From: Hoyosella rhizosphaerae | GTDB taxonomy: Bacteria > Actinomycetota > Actinomycetes > Mycobacteriales > Mycobacteriaceae | Length of the DNA stretch: 64,000 nucleotides | Direction of reading: 5' to 3' | Assembly (NCBI RefSeq): GCF_014643175.1 | Contig: NZ_BMJH01000002.1 | Coordinates: 496,001-560,000, forward strand | Position numbers and translations under genes: made by a program | Notes under the pieces: model-generated | What the model was told of the DNA's origin: nothing | The model's database searches: none | Seen by the model: only the letters and a program-made list of their open reading frames with translations | Shown here: positions 1 through 9,536 of the stretch, piece after piece | Layout of the letters: every line of letters starts with the position of its first letter | Numbering within the stretch: the first letter of the stretch is position 1

Positions 1-282
1 CGTGCAGGAAAGTCTGACTGGCACAGCGAGACTGCAGCCGCGCTTTCTGTGGTGTCACCGCGCAGCGTATGGATCACCGCACGCCTCGTCGAAAGGGGAG
101 CGGTGTCGTCTTTGCGCGAGTGCCTCGACCGAGAGCTTGCGCTGACAACTCACGTAATCCAGCACCCTGATTTCGCCGAGGGAATACGGGCAGTTCTTGT
201 CGATAAAGACCGCAAACCCTCATGGGAGAACAGCACCCTGAGTGAGGTCACACCCGGTGATATTGATCGGGTGCTGCTGTAG
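1..282 (+). CDS. 3-hydroxyisobutyryl-CoA hydrolase family protein, C-terminal part only
   Basis: The reading frame is open from the first base and ends at TAG 280-282, so the 5' part lies outside the window. The visible 93 residues carry the typical end of the crotonase-fold HIBYL-CoA hydrolase family: a segment SPRSVWIT, then a stretch ending HPDFAEGIRA, then LVDKDRKPSW. That DF-EG-RA-LVDKD-P-W signature is what I recognise from this family, which hydrolyses 3-hydroxyisobutyryl-CoA in valine catabolism. The catalytic core is not in view, so a closely related enoyl-CoA hydratase cannot be excluded. It converges on prfC with a 10-bp gap. Confidence 0.75.
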   Translation, partial: RAGKSDWHSETAAALSVVSPRSVWITARLVERGAVSSLRECLDRELALTTHVIQHPDFAEGIRAVLVDKDRKPSWENSTLSEVTPGDIDRVLL

Positions 283-292
283 GGCTGGGAAA

Positions 293-1963
293 CTAGTCTG
301 CTGTTGCCACTAGTGGTTCCAGCGTCAATGTGGGGTGTTCTTTCTGGATGAACTGAAGTCTCCACTTGTCGCTTACTAACGCGAGCATCACACCGTCGGT
401 GCGGGTAAACACTTCGACGCCACGTTGCCGGGATAGTTCCGCAGCAGATTCCATGTCGGTGCGCCGCGCCAAAGTGTAAGGCAAGCGGTCGAACTGAGTT
501 TCGACGGAGAACTCCGTCGTCATTCGCGCGGTGACAACCTCGAACTGCATCGGGCCCACAGCCGCAAGGACTGGCGAGGCATCGCCGCGGATGTCGTTGC
601 GCAAGACCTGTACAACGCCTTCGGAATCGAGTTGGTCGATCGCTTTGCGGAACTGCTTGTACTTGCTCGACGACGCGGCGCGTAGGACCGCGAAGTGTTC
701 GGGGGCAAACGACGGGATGGGTGGATACTCGACAGGTTTGTCCGTGAAGAGCGTATGACCGGGTGCGAGGGCGGTGGCGTTGACGAGACCGACGACGTCA
801 CCGGGGTAGGCCGATTCCACTGTGGAACGGTCGCGACCAAACATCGTCTGGGCGTACTTCGTGGTGAAGGGGCGGCCCGTCTGCGCATGGGTGACGACCA
901 TGCCACGTTCAAATTCACCTGAGACGATGCGCATGAAAGCGATCCGGTCGCGGTGCGCGGTGTCCATCCCGGCCTGCACCTTAAAGACCACCGCTGAGAA
1001 CGGGTCGTTGATGGTGCGCGGTTTTCCATCTACTGCGGCTCGGGGCCCAGGGGGTGGCGCGAGTTCAACAAGCGTGTCCAGGATTTGCCGCACACCGAAG
1101 TTCAGCATCGCTGAGGCGAACAGCACCGGTGACGTCTCGCCGGCAAGGAAACTGTCCGTGTTGTGGTCTTGGCCCATCGCCGAGAGCAGTTGGCTTTCTT
1201 CGACCGCAGTGACCCAGTCATCGTCCTCGAGTTCAGCTGCCTCGCTCGGACTGTGGAGCGACTCGGGGGCGATTGTCGCGCCACCAGCGGTTCGTGTGAA
1301 CTTGATGTATTCCTCAGGCTCGCCGCCCTCGCCCCGGCGCATGATGCCTTTGAAGTCACCGGAGATCCCGACCGGCACGTACAGCGGTGTGGGCATCATT
1401 CCGATTCGCTCAGAAATTTCGTCAAGCAATTCGAGAACACTACGACCTGGGCGGTCCCACTTGTTTATGACGGTGATAATCGGGATTCCGCGGTGTTTAC
1501 ACACCTGGAAAAGTTTCAAGGTTTGCGGTTCGAGCCCTTTGGCCGCGTCAATGAGCATGACTGCGCAGTCGACGGCCGTGAGAACGCGGTAGGTATCCTC
1601 GGAAAAGTCCGCGTGACCTGGGGTGTCGACGAGGTTGATCACACAGTCGGTGGCCGCAGCGTTGTCCCCGGACGATCGGTAATTAAACTGTAGGGCCGTG
1701 GAACTAACAGAAATTCCTCGGGCCTTTTCCATCTCCATCCAGTCAGACACTGTGGATTTTCGTCCCGACTTGCCGTGAACGGCACCAGCTTCAGAGATGA
1801 CGTGTGCATGCAGCGCCAAAGCTTCTGTGAGAGTTGACTTACCTGCGTCGGGGTGAGAAATGACGGCGAATGTGCGCCGTTTGCGTGCCTGAATTGCGAC
1901 GCCGCTGCGATCATCCCCACTAGTGAGTGGGTGGTCGGAAACGGGGTTGCTACTTTCGGTCAC
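293..1963 (-). CDS. prfC: Peptide chain release factor 3 (RF3)
   Basis: A 556-residue translational GTPase that recycles RF1/RF2 from the ribosome after termination. The N-terminal G domain is clear: P-loop SHPDAGKST at about residues 36-44, switch segment RGISVSST, G3 motif DTPGHADF and G4 motif NKWDRPGR. The RF3-specific segment KARGISV and the C-terminal domains with QFEVV are also present. Length is slightly above the E. coli protein (529) because of a hydrophilic extension of about 25 residues before the G domain. It is transcribed alone, towards the hydrolase gene. From memory RF3 is absent from M. tuberculosis, so this gene separates the organism from that species. Confidence 0.95.
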   Translation of the reverse strand: MTESSNPVSDHPLTSGDDRSGVAIQARKRRTFAVISHPDAGKSTLTEALALHAHVISEAGAVHGKSGRKSTVSDWMEMEKARGISVSSTALQFNYRSSGDNAAATDCVINLVDTPGHADFSEDTYRVLTAVDCAVMLIDAAKGLEPQTLKLFQVCKHRGIPIITVINKWDRPGRSVLELLDEISERIGMMPTPLYVPVGISGDFKGIMRRGEGGEPEEYIKFTRTAGGATIAPESLHSPSEAAELEDDDWVTAVEESQLLSAMGQDHNTDSFLAGETSPVLFASAMLNFGVRQILDTLVELAPPPGPRAAVDGKPRTINDPFSAVVFKVQAGMDTAHRDRIAFMRIVSGEFERGMVVTHAQTGRPFTTKYAQTMFGRDRSTVESAYPGDVVGLVNATALAPGHTLFTDKPVEYPPIPSFAPEHFAVLRAASSSKYKQFRKAIDQLDSEGVVQVLRNDIRGDASPVLAAVGPMQFEVVTARMTTEFSVETQFDRLPYTLARRTDMESAAELSRQRGVEVFTRTDGVMLALVSDKWRLQFIQKEHPTLTLEPLVATAD

Positions 1964-2223
1964 AGCTACATCCTCAACTGACGGCTAGCACAAGGTCAAC
2001 GTAAGGTTACTCGCTCGCAGCGTAGGTGAGGAATCGGACGATATTGTCACGATTGCGACACATCGAACTTGGTATCCGAAGATTCTGTATAGAACATCTA
2101 ATACGTACTAACATGAGGTTTCCTTCGGGATAGCTGGCCGGTCAAGGCAACGGCGCATGCTCGTGACTCGCAAAACCTGCAATGTATTTACCCGCAACAC
2201 CGAACCGCTCATAGGAGAAACAG

Positions 2224-3855
2224 TTGTCACGGTTCACCGACGAAATGTACGCCACTGCAGCGACAAGCAAAGCCGGGATTGTCACCGGTGAACCGACATC
2301 GCCGCTCCGCCAGACCTGGGGCGAAGTGCACCAGGTTGCGCGAGGCATGGCAGGGGCGCTCAAAGACGCGGGGATTGGTCCCGGCGACGCCGTGGGTATT
2401 CTGGCTGGGCAACCAGTCGACATCGCCCCTGCAGTCCAGGCAATCTGGATGCGCGGTGGTTCAGTCACCATGCTGCACCAACCGACACCGCGAACTGACC
2501 TAGCGCATTGGGCTGAAGAAACACAACTAGTAGTCGACATGATTAGCGCTCGAGCCGTCGTCCTCAGTTCCCCGTTTGAACCAGTCGGCCCCCTCCTCGC
2601 GAAGCGCGGAATCACGGTTGTGTCGGTCGATCAACTTCGCGAAGGCGCACCAATTGACCCGGTGCAGACAGCTGAAGACGACACCGCGCTTCTCCAGCTC
2701 ACCTCAGGTTCGACTGGATCGCCCAAGGCCGTCCGGATCACACACGAGAACTTCCACACCAACTCACACGCGATGCTGACAGCCGCGAAGTATGACTTCG
2801 ACAACGACGTCATGATCAGCTGGCTCCCGCTGTTTCACGACATGGGCATGGTGGGGTTCCTCACCACACCAATGCACTGCGGATGCGAGACAGTAAACGT
2901 CACGCCACTAGAGTTCCTCCAATCGCCACTGCTATGGGCTGAACTCATAACCAAGTACCGCGGAACTATCACCTCGGCGCCCAACTTCGCCTGGTCTTTG
3001 CTAGCCAGACGCCTGCAGCAGGCCGAAGACGGGGCCTATGACCTTTCGCGGATGAAAGTCGCGATGAGTGGTGCGGAACCAATCGACCCGGACACCATGA
3101 ACGCGCTGCTCGAGGCCGGAAAGCGGTTCGGGCTTCCCTCAACTGCCTTGGTGCCCGCGTACGGAATGGCAGAAACGACGCTCGCCATTTCGTTCGCCAA
3201 TGTTGGTGAGGGCATGAAGGTGGACACAGTGGATGCTGACCTCCTCGAGGGCGTACACAGTGCCGTACCGACCACGAAGGGCAACCTGCGCCGACTCGTT
3301 CAGTTGGGGCCGCTCGTGCCCAACCTCGAAGGCCGTGTCGTCGACAACGAGGGAAATGTTCTGGGAACTCGTGCAGTGGGCACGATTGAAGTTCGCGGAA
3401 AGGCTGTCAGCCCCGGCTACATCACCGTGGAAGGTGAAAAACCAACTCGCGATGCAAACGGCTGGCTCAACACCGGAGACATCGGGTACTTCACTGAAGA
3501 CAACGAAATTGTCGTCTGTGGCCGCGCCAAGGACGTCATCATTATGGGTGGGCGCAACATCTATCCCACTGACATCGAACGGGCAGCAGGCACCGTGGAC
3601 GGTGTGCGTCCCGGCGCTGCTGTTGCCGTTCGACTCGATGCGGGGGACCGTCGCGAAAGCTTCGCCGTAGCGGTGGAAACCAAACTGCATGACATTCCCG
3701 ACGAGGTCACCCGTATTCATCATGAGGTAGTGCACGCTGTGTTCGCGGAAGTGGGTGTTCGTCCCAGGACCGTAGCTGTGCTGGCGCCTGGCAGCATTCC
3801 TAAAACACCGTCAGGCAAGCTGCGGCGCTCAAGTTCCGCAGCGCTCGTGAAGTAG
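2224..3855 (+). CDS. pks16: Fatty-acyl-AMP/CoA ligase, Pks16-type
   Basis: An adenylate-forming enzyme of 543 residues that activates a fatty acid with ATP. The start is TTG at 2224: AGGAGA at 2213-2218 sits 5 bases before it, whereas the first ATG (2245) has no good ribosome site. The P-loop motif [11 protein letters not shown] lies near residue 160, the central AYGMAE motif near 320, the hinge region GDIGYF near 420 and the catalytic lysine motif PSGKLRR near the end. The N-terminus (MSRFTDEMY, then [14 protein letters not shown]) matches what I remember of M. tuberculosis Rv1013, named pks16 although it is not a polyketide synthase. The next gene is pth, as in that species. Substrate chain length is unknown. 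Confidence 0.88.
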   Translation: MSRFTDEMYATAATSKAGIVTGEPTSPLRQTWGEVHQVARGMAGALKDAGIGPGDAVGILAGQPVDIAPAVQAIWMRGGSVTMLHQPTPRTDLAHWAEETQLVVDMISARAVVLSSPFEPVGPLLAKRGITVVSVDQLREGAPIDPVQTAEDDTALLQLTSGSTGSPKAVRITHENFHTNSHAMLTAAKYDFDNDVMISWLPLFHDMGMVGFLTTPMHCGCETVNVTPLEFLQSPLLWAELITKYRGTITSAPNFAWSLLARRLQQAEDGAYDLSRMKVAMSGAEPIDPDTMNALLEAGKRFGLPSTALVPAYGMAETTLAISFANVGEGMKVDTVDADLLEGVHSAVPTTKGNLRRLVQLGPLVPNLEGRVVDNEGNVLGTRAVGTIEVRGKAVSPGYITVEGEKPTRDANGWLNTGDIGYFTEDNEIVVCGRAKDVIIMGGRNIYPTDIERAAGTVDGVRPGAAVAVRLDAGDRRESFAVAVETKLHDIPDEVTRIHHEVVHAVFAEVGVRPRTVAVLAPGSIPKTPSGKLRRSSSAALVK

Positions 3856-3873
3856 CAAGCGCTCGTGAAGTAG
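3841..3873 (+). repeat. Short tandem duplication covering the pks16 stop codon
   Basis: The 15-base unit GCGCTCGTGAAGTAG occurs at 3841-3855 and again at 3859-3873, a period of 18 bases. The first copy encodes the last residues and stop of pks16. The second lies between that stop and the pth stop codon. Both are in frame, so losing the first stop would add only six codons. Confidence 0.85.
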
Positions 3874-4443
3874 TTAGCGTGCGTGGACGCGGTTCTGAGC
3901 TGCTTCGAGGCCCAGTTCGAGAAGCAACTCGACCGCGTCCGCCGCTTCCTCGACGATTACCCCAAGTGTGTCGCGCTCAATCTTCGAGAATGGTTTGAGG
4001 ACGTAACTCGCAACGTCCATTCGTCCCGGCGGACGCCCAATCCCAACTCGCACCCTGAGGTAGTCGCGCGTATTCAGATGCGATGTCAGCGACCGGAGGC
4101 CATTATGGCCACCCTCGCCACCGCCGAGTTTGAGACGGATAGCGCCGAAGTCGAGGTCAAGGTCATCGTGGATTGCCACAATCTGCCCCGGCGAGAGCTT
4201 CAAGTACTTCGCCAATCCGCCGACAGACTGCCCGGACAAGTTCATATACGTTCGTGGCTTCATCACGACGACGTTCTCACCGTTGAGGCGCAACTCGACA
4301 ACATCCGACTTAGTAGCTTTATGCGTTGCCCAGCGGGCATTATTTCGGGCAGCAAGGGCATCGGCGACTAAGAAACCAATATTGTGGCGAGTCGCTTCGT
4401 ACTTTGGCCCGGGATTTCCCAGCCCCGCAACAATCATTGTCAT
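3874..4443 (-). CDS. pth: Peptidyl-tRNA hydrolase
   Basis: Releases tRNA from prematurely dissociated peptidyl-tRNA. With the ATG at 4443 the product has 189 residues and the catalytic histidine of the RHNIGF motif falls at residue 20, as in E. coli. Other family marks are the N-terminal [25 protein letters not shown] and GGHNGLRS. A longer frame starting at GTG 4464 would bury the Shine-Dalgarno AGGAGG (4453-4458) inside the coding region, so the shorter form is preferred. The gene follows rplY on the same strand, separated by a strong hairpin. Confidence 0.95.
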   Translation of the reverse strand: MTMIVAGLGNPGPKYEATRHNIGFLVADALAARNNARWATHKATKSDVVELRLNGENVVVMKPRTYMNLSGQSVGGLAKYLKLSPGQIVAIHDDLDLDFGAIRLKLGGGEGGHNGLRSLTSHLNTRDYLRVRVGIGRPPGRMDVASYVLKPFSKIERDTLGVIVEEAADAVELLLELGLEAAQNRVHAR

Positions 4444-4479
4444 ATGGGTGTGACCTCCTGGCACAACCTATCCCAACGG

Positions 4480-4517
4480 CGAGGGCGGCGCGCCATAGAA
4501 ATGGCACGCCGCCCTCG
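4480..4517 (-). terminator. Hairpin between rplY and pth
   Basis: An 11-bp perfect stem (CGAGGGCGGCG at 4480-4490 with CGCCGCCCTCG at 4507-4517) is extended inside by CCAT/ATGG. It lies just after the rplY stop and before the pth ribosome site, so it probably ends or attenuates rplY transcription. No long T tract follows on the minus strand. Confidence 0.7.
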
Positions 4518-4530
4518 TTTCAAGTATGGA

Positions 4531-5157
4531 TTACTCCTCTGAGGAGTCGTCCCCGCCAGCTGACGCTGCGTCGTCGCCTTCGGCGTCTTCATCTTCCTCG
4601 CCGAGGTCTGTTTCCTGCTCAACGGTGATGTTGACGATCAAGGTGTCTGCATCGATGTCGAGCTCGACACCTTCTGGCAAGTCAAGGTCTGATGCAAGGA
4701 TCTGCGTGCCACCTTCGAGGCCTTCAACGGAAACGGTGAACTGCTCAGGAATGTTCAACACGTCCGCGAGAACTGCGATTGTGTTTGCGTCCTGGGTGAC
4801 CAGGGTGTCCGGTGCTGCGTCACCCTCAACAACGATAGGAATGTCGACGCTTACCTTCTCGCCCTTACGGACTACAAGGAGGTCAACGTGCTGGATGACC
4901 GGGCGGAGTGGGTGGACGATAACTTCCTTGGCCAACGCGAGGTTCTTCTTGCCGTTGATGTCCAACGCAAGAATGGCGTTTGTGCCGTGGTTACGAAGTA
5001 CGGCAGCGAAGTCTAGAGCCGGGAGCAAGAGGTGTACGGGGTCGGTGCCGTGTCCGTACATAACTGCTGGGATCTTGAAATCGCGGCGCGCACGTCGAGA
5101 CGCACCCTTGCCGAACTCGGTCCGAACTTCTGTTGCCAAGTCAATAAGATCAGCCAT
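4531..5157 (-). CDS. rplY: Ribosomal protein bL25 (CTC form)
   Basis: A 5S-rRNA-binding ribosomal protein of the long TL5/CTC class: 208 residues with an N-terminal L25 domain (about 1-95) followed by the C-terminal beta domain (about 96-185). It ends in a very acidic tail rich in Asp, Glu and Ser. The start ATG at 5157 has GAGGAGA just upstream. Position between pth and prs is as in mycobacteria. Confidence 0.95.
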   Translation of the reverse strand: MADLIDLATEVRTEFGKGASRRARRDFKIPAVMYGHGTDPVHLLLPALDFAAVLRNHGTNAILALDINGKKNLALAKEVIVHPLRPVIQHVDLLVVRKGEKVSVDIPIVVEGDAAPDTLVTQDANTIAVLADVLNIPEQFTVSVEGLEGGTQILASDLDLPEGVELDIDADTLIVNITVEQETDLGEEDEDAEGDDAASAGGDDSSEE

Positions 5158-5232
5158 CGTGGTTCTCCTCTAGTGCGTCAGGTCATGCACGGTAGTGCAA
5201 TGTCATGAAGTCCCGCACGAGAACACACCGGT

Positions 5233-5246
5233 ACACACATGTGTGT
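5233..5246. promoter_or_regulatory. 14-bp perfect palindrome upstream of rplY
   Basis: ACACACATGTGTGT is a perfect inverted repeat 76 bases upstream of the rplY start. It could be an operator, but alternating purine-pyrimidine sequence of this kind also arises by chance. No regulator is assigned. Confidence 0.25.
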
Positions 5247-5369
5247 GGATTCAGCTTCCGCATTCTCACCCAGCCGCGCCGATAACGGGGCATCTACATG
5301 CCACCCTCGCCGAGACAACCGGATCATAATAACCGCAGAACCTACCTAGTGCGAAATCATGCTGCGGAG

Positions 5370-5816
5370 TTAGTGGTGGACCTCGACGTGGTCCACCATC
5401 ATCTGCATGTTCTGGTCGTCGCCAGTGACAAAAGGATTGAGCAAATGTGCACTCAGCATGTTCGGGTCCTCCAGCGGTTCGTCACCTGCCATACACGTCG
5501 TGACGTGCCGATAGACCCCCGGGAACGGTGTTTCTATCGTGAGGGTTCCGGTCTTACCAGGGGGAACCAACGCGAAGGGCGGCCAGCTGACGTGTGAAAT
5601 GGGGATCCCGAAGAATTGCAGGGCCGCCATGCACGACAGGTTCTCTTGCCCCGGATTAGAGAACGTGAACGTGACGTTTCGACCTTCTGCCGTCACTTCC
5701 ACAGTAGGGGTAGGAACTGCAGGGACTGCGATGGGTTGCGCAGACGCCTGCGATGCGAGCGCAAGCGACGCACCGCAGGCCACAACTGCTGCTGTTACCG
5801 AACGCGAATACTTCAT
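5370..5816 (-). CDS. Small secreted protein of unknown function
   Basis: A 148-residue protein with a clear Sec signal peptide: MKYSRS, a hydrophobic stretch and a cleavage site near ASA|QPIAV at about residue 27. The mature part has a Pro-rich start, then a beta-rich domain (VEVTAEGRNVTFTFSNPG) with two cysteines that could form a disulphide, and ends in a His-rich segment (VDHVEVHH). It sits where M. tuberculosis has lpqT, but there is no lipobox cysteine, so it is secreted rather than lipid-anchored. I do not recognise the family. It lies 6 bases downstream of prs and is probably cotranscribed with it. Confidence 0.7.
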   Translation of the reverse strand: MKYSRSVTAAVVACGASLALASQASAQPIAVPAVPTPTVEVTAEGRNVTFTFSNPGQENLSCMAALQFFGIPISHVSWPPFALVPPGKTGTLTIETPFPGVYRHVTTCMAGDEPLEDPNMLSAHLLNPFVTGDDQNMQMMVDHVEVHH

Positions 5817-5822
5817 ATACGT

Positions 5823-6803
5823 TTACGCACTTCCGTCGAACAGTGACGTGACTGAACCGTTTTCGAACACTTCGCGAATGGTCTGCGCTAGCAGCGGCGC
5901 GATCGACAAGACTGTCAACTGCGGGAATTGCTTTTCCTCAGGGATCGGAAGCGTGTTGGTGACGATAACTTCCTTCGCACCACAGTTCGCGAGACGCTCC
6001 GCCGCAGGATCAGAGAGCACACCATGCGTCGTAGCGATGACAACATCGCCGGCACCGCAATCACGCAACAGTCGTACGGCTCCAGCGATTGTGCCGCCCG
6101 TATCAATCATGTCGTCGATCAAGATGCAGGTACGGCCTTCAACATCGCCGACCACGCGATTCGACTTCACCTGGTTAGGAACGAGTGGGTCACGAGTCTT
6201 GTGGATGAACGCCAAAGGCGTCCCACCGAGCATGTCAGCCCATTTTTCGGCTACACGAACGCGGCCAGAATCTGGGGACACTACAGTGATTTTGTCCAGA
6301 GAATAGTTCTGTCGAACATGCCCAGCTAGTTGTGGAGAAGCACGCATGTGGTCGACTGGGCCGTCAAAGAAACCCTGAATCTGATCGGTGTGCAGGTCGA
6401 CGGTGATAATGCGGTCAGCACCGGCGGTTTTCAGCAGGTCAGCGACGAGGCGGGCGGAGATTGGTTCACGGCCACGGTGCTTCTTATCCTGTCGCGCATA
6501 GGGATAGAACGGCAGCACAGCGGTAATTCGTTTCGCTGATCCACGCTTGAGCGCATCAATCATGATGAGCTGTTCCATCAGCCAGTTGTTCAGCGGGAAC
6601 GGATGGCTCTGGATGACAAAGGCATCACATCCACGAACTGATTCCTCAAACCGTACGAAAATCTCGCCATTCGCGAAATCCTGAGCTGTTTGGGGCGTGA
6701 CATGAATGTCAAGCTCTTTTGCGACCTGCTCAGCAAGCTCCGGATGTGCCCTCCCGGAGAACAGCATCAGGTTTTTCTGGTTGTCAACGGAAAATACGCT
6801 CAC
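5823..6803 (-). CDS. prs: Ribose-phosphate pyrophosphokinase
   Basis: Makes PRPP from ribose 5-phosphate and ATP for nucleotide, His and Trp synthesis. The product has 326 residues, normal for class I. Visible motifs are FANGEIFVR, the ATP-binding region [10 protein letters not shown], the divalent-metal motif [13 protein letters not shown] and the PRPP loop DDMIDTGGT. Its ATG overlaps the glmU stop by 4 bases (6800-6803), so it is translationally coupled to glmU. Confidence 0.97.
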   Translation of the reverse strand: MSVFSVDNQKNLMLFSGRAHPELAEQVAKELDIHVTPQTAQDFANGEIFVRFEESVRGCDAFVIQSHPFPLNNWLMEQLIMIDALKRGSAKRITAVLPFYPYARQDKKHRGREPISARLVADLLKTAGADRIITVDLHTDQIQGFFDGPVDHMRASPQLAGHVRQNYSLDKITVVSPDSGRVRVAEKWADMLGGTPLAFIHKTRDPLVPNQVKSNRVVGDVEGRTCILIDDMIDTGGTIAGAVRLLRDCGAGDVVIATTHGVLSDPAAERLANCGAKEVIVTNTLPIPEEKQFPQLTVLSIAPLLAQTIREVFENGSVTSLFDGSA

Positions 6804-8338
6804 TCGGTCCCGCCATCCTCGATCACTTGGGGTGATTTGTTCATTTCTTGACGTACTTTCGCAGCAGCTTTAGCTGATGCTGTGCCGGGTCGATTCTTCT
6901 CGACCCAACCCTCAATAATGCGCTGTTGACCGCCCGACACTGCCAGCGCACCCGAAGGAACATCATTCTTCACGACTGTTCCTGCCCCGGTGTACGCCCC
7001 GTCACCAACGTGAACGGGTGCGACAAACATCGTGTCAGAACCTGCTCGGACATGCGAACCCACCACTGTGCGGCTCTTGTTCACACCGTCGTAGTTGACA
7101 AAAACACTCGACGCACCAATGTTGGTGTGCTCACCAATCGTCGCATCGCCCACATAGGTAAGGTGCGGAACCTTCGAATGCGATCCAATTTCCGCGTGCT
7201 TCGTCTCCACATAGGCGCCAATTTTGCAGTGGTCGCCGATCACGGACTTTGGTCGAAGATACGAAAACGGGCCGACAACTGAATTGGAACCAATGATCGC
7301 GCGCTCAGCGTGCGAGCGGATCACCCGCGTGTGCGCACCAACTTCCACGTTGGTGAGTGTGGTGTCAGGTCCGACTTCGGCATGATCGCCAACAACAGTG
7401 GCGCCATAGAGCTGCACACCCGGATACACCGTCACATCGCGACCGATGGTGACGTCAACATCAATCCAGGTGGTGTCGGGATCGATGATATTGACTCCAT
7501 CGCGCATCAAGCGGTGAGCGATCCGGCGATTCAATTCTTTACGCAAACCCGCAAGTTGGACGCGATCGTTCGCCCCCGCAACGAGATGCGGATCATCAAG
7601 CACCATTCCGCGCACAATTTTGCCGCCGCGACGTGCGATGGCAATGACGTCGGTCAAATACAGTTCGCCCTGTGCATTATCGGAACTCAATTCAGATAAT
7701 GCCGACCGCAGGAGAGCCGCATCAAACGCATATACCCCTGAGTTCACTTCCGTGATGCGTTTCTGGTCCTCGGTTGCGTCGGCCTCTTCGACAATTGCGG
7801 CGACGAGTCCGGATTTATCCCTCACGATGCGGCCATAGCCACGTGGCGCGGGGGCAATGAACGTCAGCACTGTTACTGCGGCTGGTTCGTTATCGGCTTG
7901 CTGTCCTGTGTGGGCAGAAATTAGGTCAGACAGCGCGTCAGATGTGAGCAGCGGGACATCGCCAGCGGTGACGAGAACTGTTCCCGCGAAGTCAGGCGGG
8001 AGTGCTGACAGTCCGCAACCAACTGCGTGCCCCGTCCCGTTTTGTTCCTCCTGAACCGCGGTGTGGAACTCGCGATCGAGCTTCTCGCCTACATGCTTGA
8101 CTTCCGCGACCACCGATTCCCGCTGATGACCCACCACCGTAACGACTGCGCTCGGGTTAACCCCAGCCGCAGCATAGAGTGCGTGCCCAAGCATTGACCG
8201 GCCACACAATGGATGGAGAACTTTGGGGAGATCGGATTTCATTCGCGTTCCAGCACCTGCTGCAAGCACGATTACAGCAGCACCCACGCCGCCTTCTGTG
8301 CCGAACCCTGTGTCGGCCAGCGGTGGAGTCTGGGGCAT
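6800..8338 (-). CDS. glmU: Bifunctional N-acetylglucosamine-1-phosphate uridyltransferase / glucosamine-1-phosphate acetyltransferase
   Basis: Makes UDP-GlcNAc for peptidoglycan. The 512-residue product has an N-terminal nucleotidyltransferase domain with [18 protein letters not shown] near residue 30 and a C-terminal left-handed beta-helix acetyltransferase domain built from hexapeptide repeats, including [12 protein letters not shown] 20-residue N-terminal extension precedes the usual start. The C-terminus is long and Lys/Ala-rich, as in mycobacterial GlmU. It is the first gene of the glmU-prs operon. Confidence 0.96.
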   Translation of the reverse strand: MPQTPPLADTGFGTEGGVGAAVIVLAAGAGTRMKSDLPKVLHPLCGRSMLGHALYAAAGVNPSAVVTVVGHQRESVVAEVKHVGEKLDREFHTAVQEEQNGTGHAVGCGLSALPPDFAGTVLVTAGDVPLLTSDALSDLISAHTGQQADNEPAAVTVLTFIAPAPRGYGRIVRDKSGLVAAIVEEADATEDQKRITEVNSGVYAFDAALLRSALSELSSDNAQGELYLTDVIAIARRGGKIVRGMVLDDPHLVAGANDRVQLAGLRKELNRRIAHRLMRDGVNIIDPDTTWIDVDVTIGRDVTVYPGVQLYGATVVGDHAEVGPDTTLTNVEVGAHTRVIRSHAERAIIGSNSVVGPFSYLRPKSVIGDHCKIGAYVETKHAEIGSHSKVPHLTYVGDATIGEHTNIGASSVFVNYDGVNKSRTVVGSHVRAGSDTMFVAPVHVGDGAYTGAGTVVKNDVPSGALAVSGGQQRIIEGWVEKNRPGTASAKAAAKVRQEMNKSPQVIEDGGTE

Positions 8339-8535
8339 TATTCTCCCTTGCTCACTCCGAATTCGGACAAACGCACCGACGCTCAGGCAAGGAATTTCGC
8401 CTGTGTGCGTCGCTACGCCGAACGTCGATAATACGCAGGATAGGCGTCGGGCCCGAATGTTGTGCTCAAACCGCCATGTTCGGCCATGCTGCTCGGCGCG
8501 TCGTATCTCGCCGGGCCCCTCGGTGCGTAGCCAAA

Positions 8536-8579
8536 CGAGCCTGCATTTCGACCCTCATCCGGTACCAAATGTAGGCTCG
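8536..8579. repeat. Palindromic element beside tRNA-Gln (copy 1)
   Basis: A 13-bp stem (CGAGCCTGCATTT at 8536-8548 with AAATGTAGGCTCG at 8567-8579, one mismatch that is a G-U pair in RNA) closes an 18-base loop. It lies 39 bases downstream of the minus-strand tRNA-Gln. Its core, CCTGCATTT then GACCCTC then CGGT then AAATG, recurs in the element at 18933-18983. Confidence 0.7.
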
Positions 8580-8618
8580 AAGCGAAGAATGGGGCCGTTG
8601 AGATTGCGAGTGCGTTGC

Positions 8619-8689
8619 TCCGCCGCCAGGACTCGAACCTGAACTGTCTGAACCAAAATCAGAAGTGCTGCCTATTACACCACGGCGGA
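8619..8689 (-). tRNA. tRNA-Gln (anticodon UUG)
   Basis: Read on the minus strand, the 71 bases fold as a cloverleaf. The acceptor stem pairs TCCGCCG with CGGCGGA, the anticodon stem pairs TCTGA with TCAGA around the loop TTTTGGT (anticodon TTG), and the T arm contains TTCGAGT. It lies between glmU and a TetR gene. Confidence 0.93.
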
Positions 8690-8709
8690 TTGCGCGCCAC
8701 ACCGAAGGC

Positions 8710-8726
8710 ACACGGTTGAACCGTGT
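8710..8726. promoter_or_regulatory. Perfect 8+1+8 palindrome, possible operator
   Basis: ACACGGTT-G-AACCGTGT lies 20 bases upstream of tRNA-Gln and 115 bases upstream of the divergent TetR gene. A perfect 17-bp inverted repeat in this position suits a TetR operator, but binding is not shown. Confidence 0.45.
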
Positions 8727-8841
8727 CACGCTAGTGTGCGAAATGATAGTGACATATCGGGGTGTGTTTAGTCGACTTAGGGTCGCGGCGATCCCTGTTT
8801 TTGGGGCAAGGGGACTTCACAGTGGCAAGGGGATTTAAGAG

Positions 8842-9471
8842 ATGACTCGGGCGCGAATGACAGGCTCCCAGCGGCGCAATCAGCTGATTGAAGTCGCGCG
8901 CGGACTTTTTGCTGAGCGCGGGTACGAGGCCTCGTCGATTGAGGAGATCGCGCAGCGTGCGCAGGTTTCCAAACCTGTGGTTTACGAACATTTCGGTGGG
9001 AAAGAGGGCTTGTACGCGGTGGTGGTGGACCGCGAGATGGCGGATCTGCTGCAGCGCATCACCTCGTCGCTTTCTTCGCATCGCTCCCGCGAGCGTGTGG
9101 AACAGGTCGCGCTTGCGCTGTTGACCTACATCGAAGAGTGCACGGACGGTTTCCGAATCTTGGTCAGAGACTCGCCCGCAGATGTGCGGTCGGGGACGTT
9201 TTCGAGCCTGCTCAATGATGCGATTTCGCAAGTTGAGCACATTCTTGCTGAGGATTTTGGTCGACGTGGCATGGCGACTGAGTTCGCCAGTCTGTATGCG
9301 CAAGCGCTCGTCGGGATGGTCTCGGTAACGGCCCAGTGGTGGCTAGACGAGCGTGATCCGCCGAAGGAAATCGTTGCTGCCCACCTGGTGAATTTGTGCT
9401 GGAACGGGTTGAAGTACCTCGAGAAGTCGCCGAGTTTGCAGAGCGAGCGCGTTAACCAAGATTCCGATTAG
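8842..9471 (+). CDS. TetR family transcriptional regulator
   Basis: A 209-residue TetR protein. The N-terminal helix-turn-helix is clear at about residues 10-60: QLIEVARGLFAERGYEASS, then VSKPVVYEHFGGKEGLY. The C-terminal ligand domain is all-helical and rich in Trp near the end. It occupies the position of M. tuberculosis Rv1019, upstream of mfd. A second ATG at 8857 is a possible alternative start. Its target and ligand are unknown; the palindrome at 8710-8726 is a candidate operator. Confidence 0.88.
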   Translation: MTRARMTGSQRRNQLIEVARGLFAERGYEASSIEEIAQRAQVSKPVVYEHFGGKEGLYAVVVDREMADLLQRITSSLSSHRSRERVEQVALALLTYIEECTDGFRILVRDSPADVRSGTFSSLLNDAISQVEHILAEDFGRRGMATEFASLYAQALVGMVSVTAQWWLDERDPPKEIVAAHLVNLCWNGLKYLEKSPSLQSERVNQDSD

Positions 9472-9536
9472 ACTTAAGTGCCGCTACGGTTCGATATGAA
9501 AATCTTGTGTCGCTAATTCTGTGAGGAGCGCTGTCT

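Noticed and set aside
822-1592. 256-residue plus-strand frame inside prfC
   Set aside because: It is antisense to a clear RF3 gene and has no family features or ribosome site.
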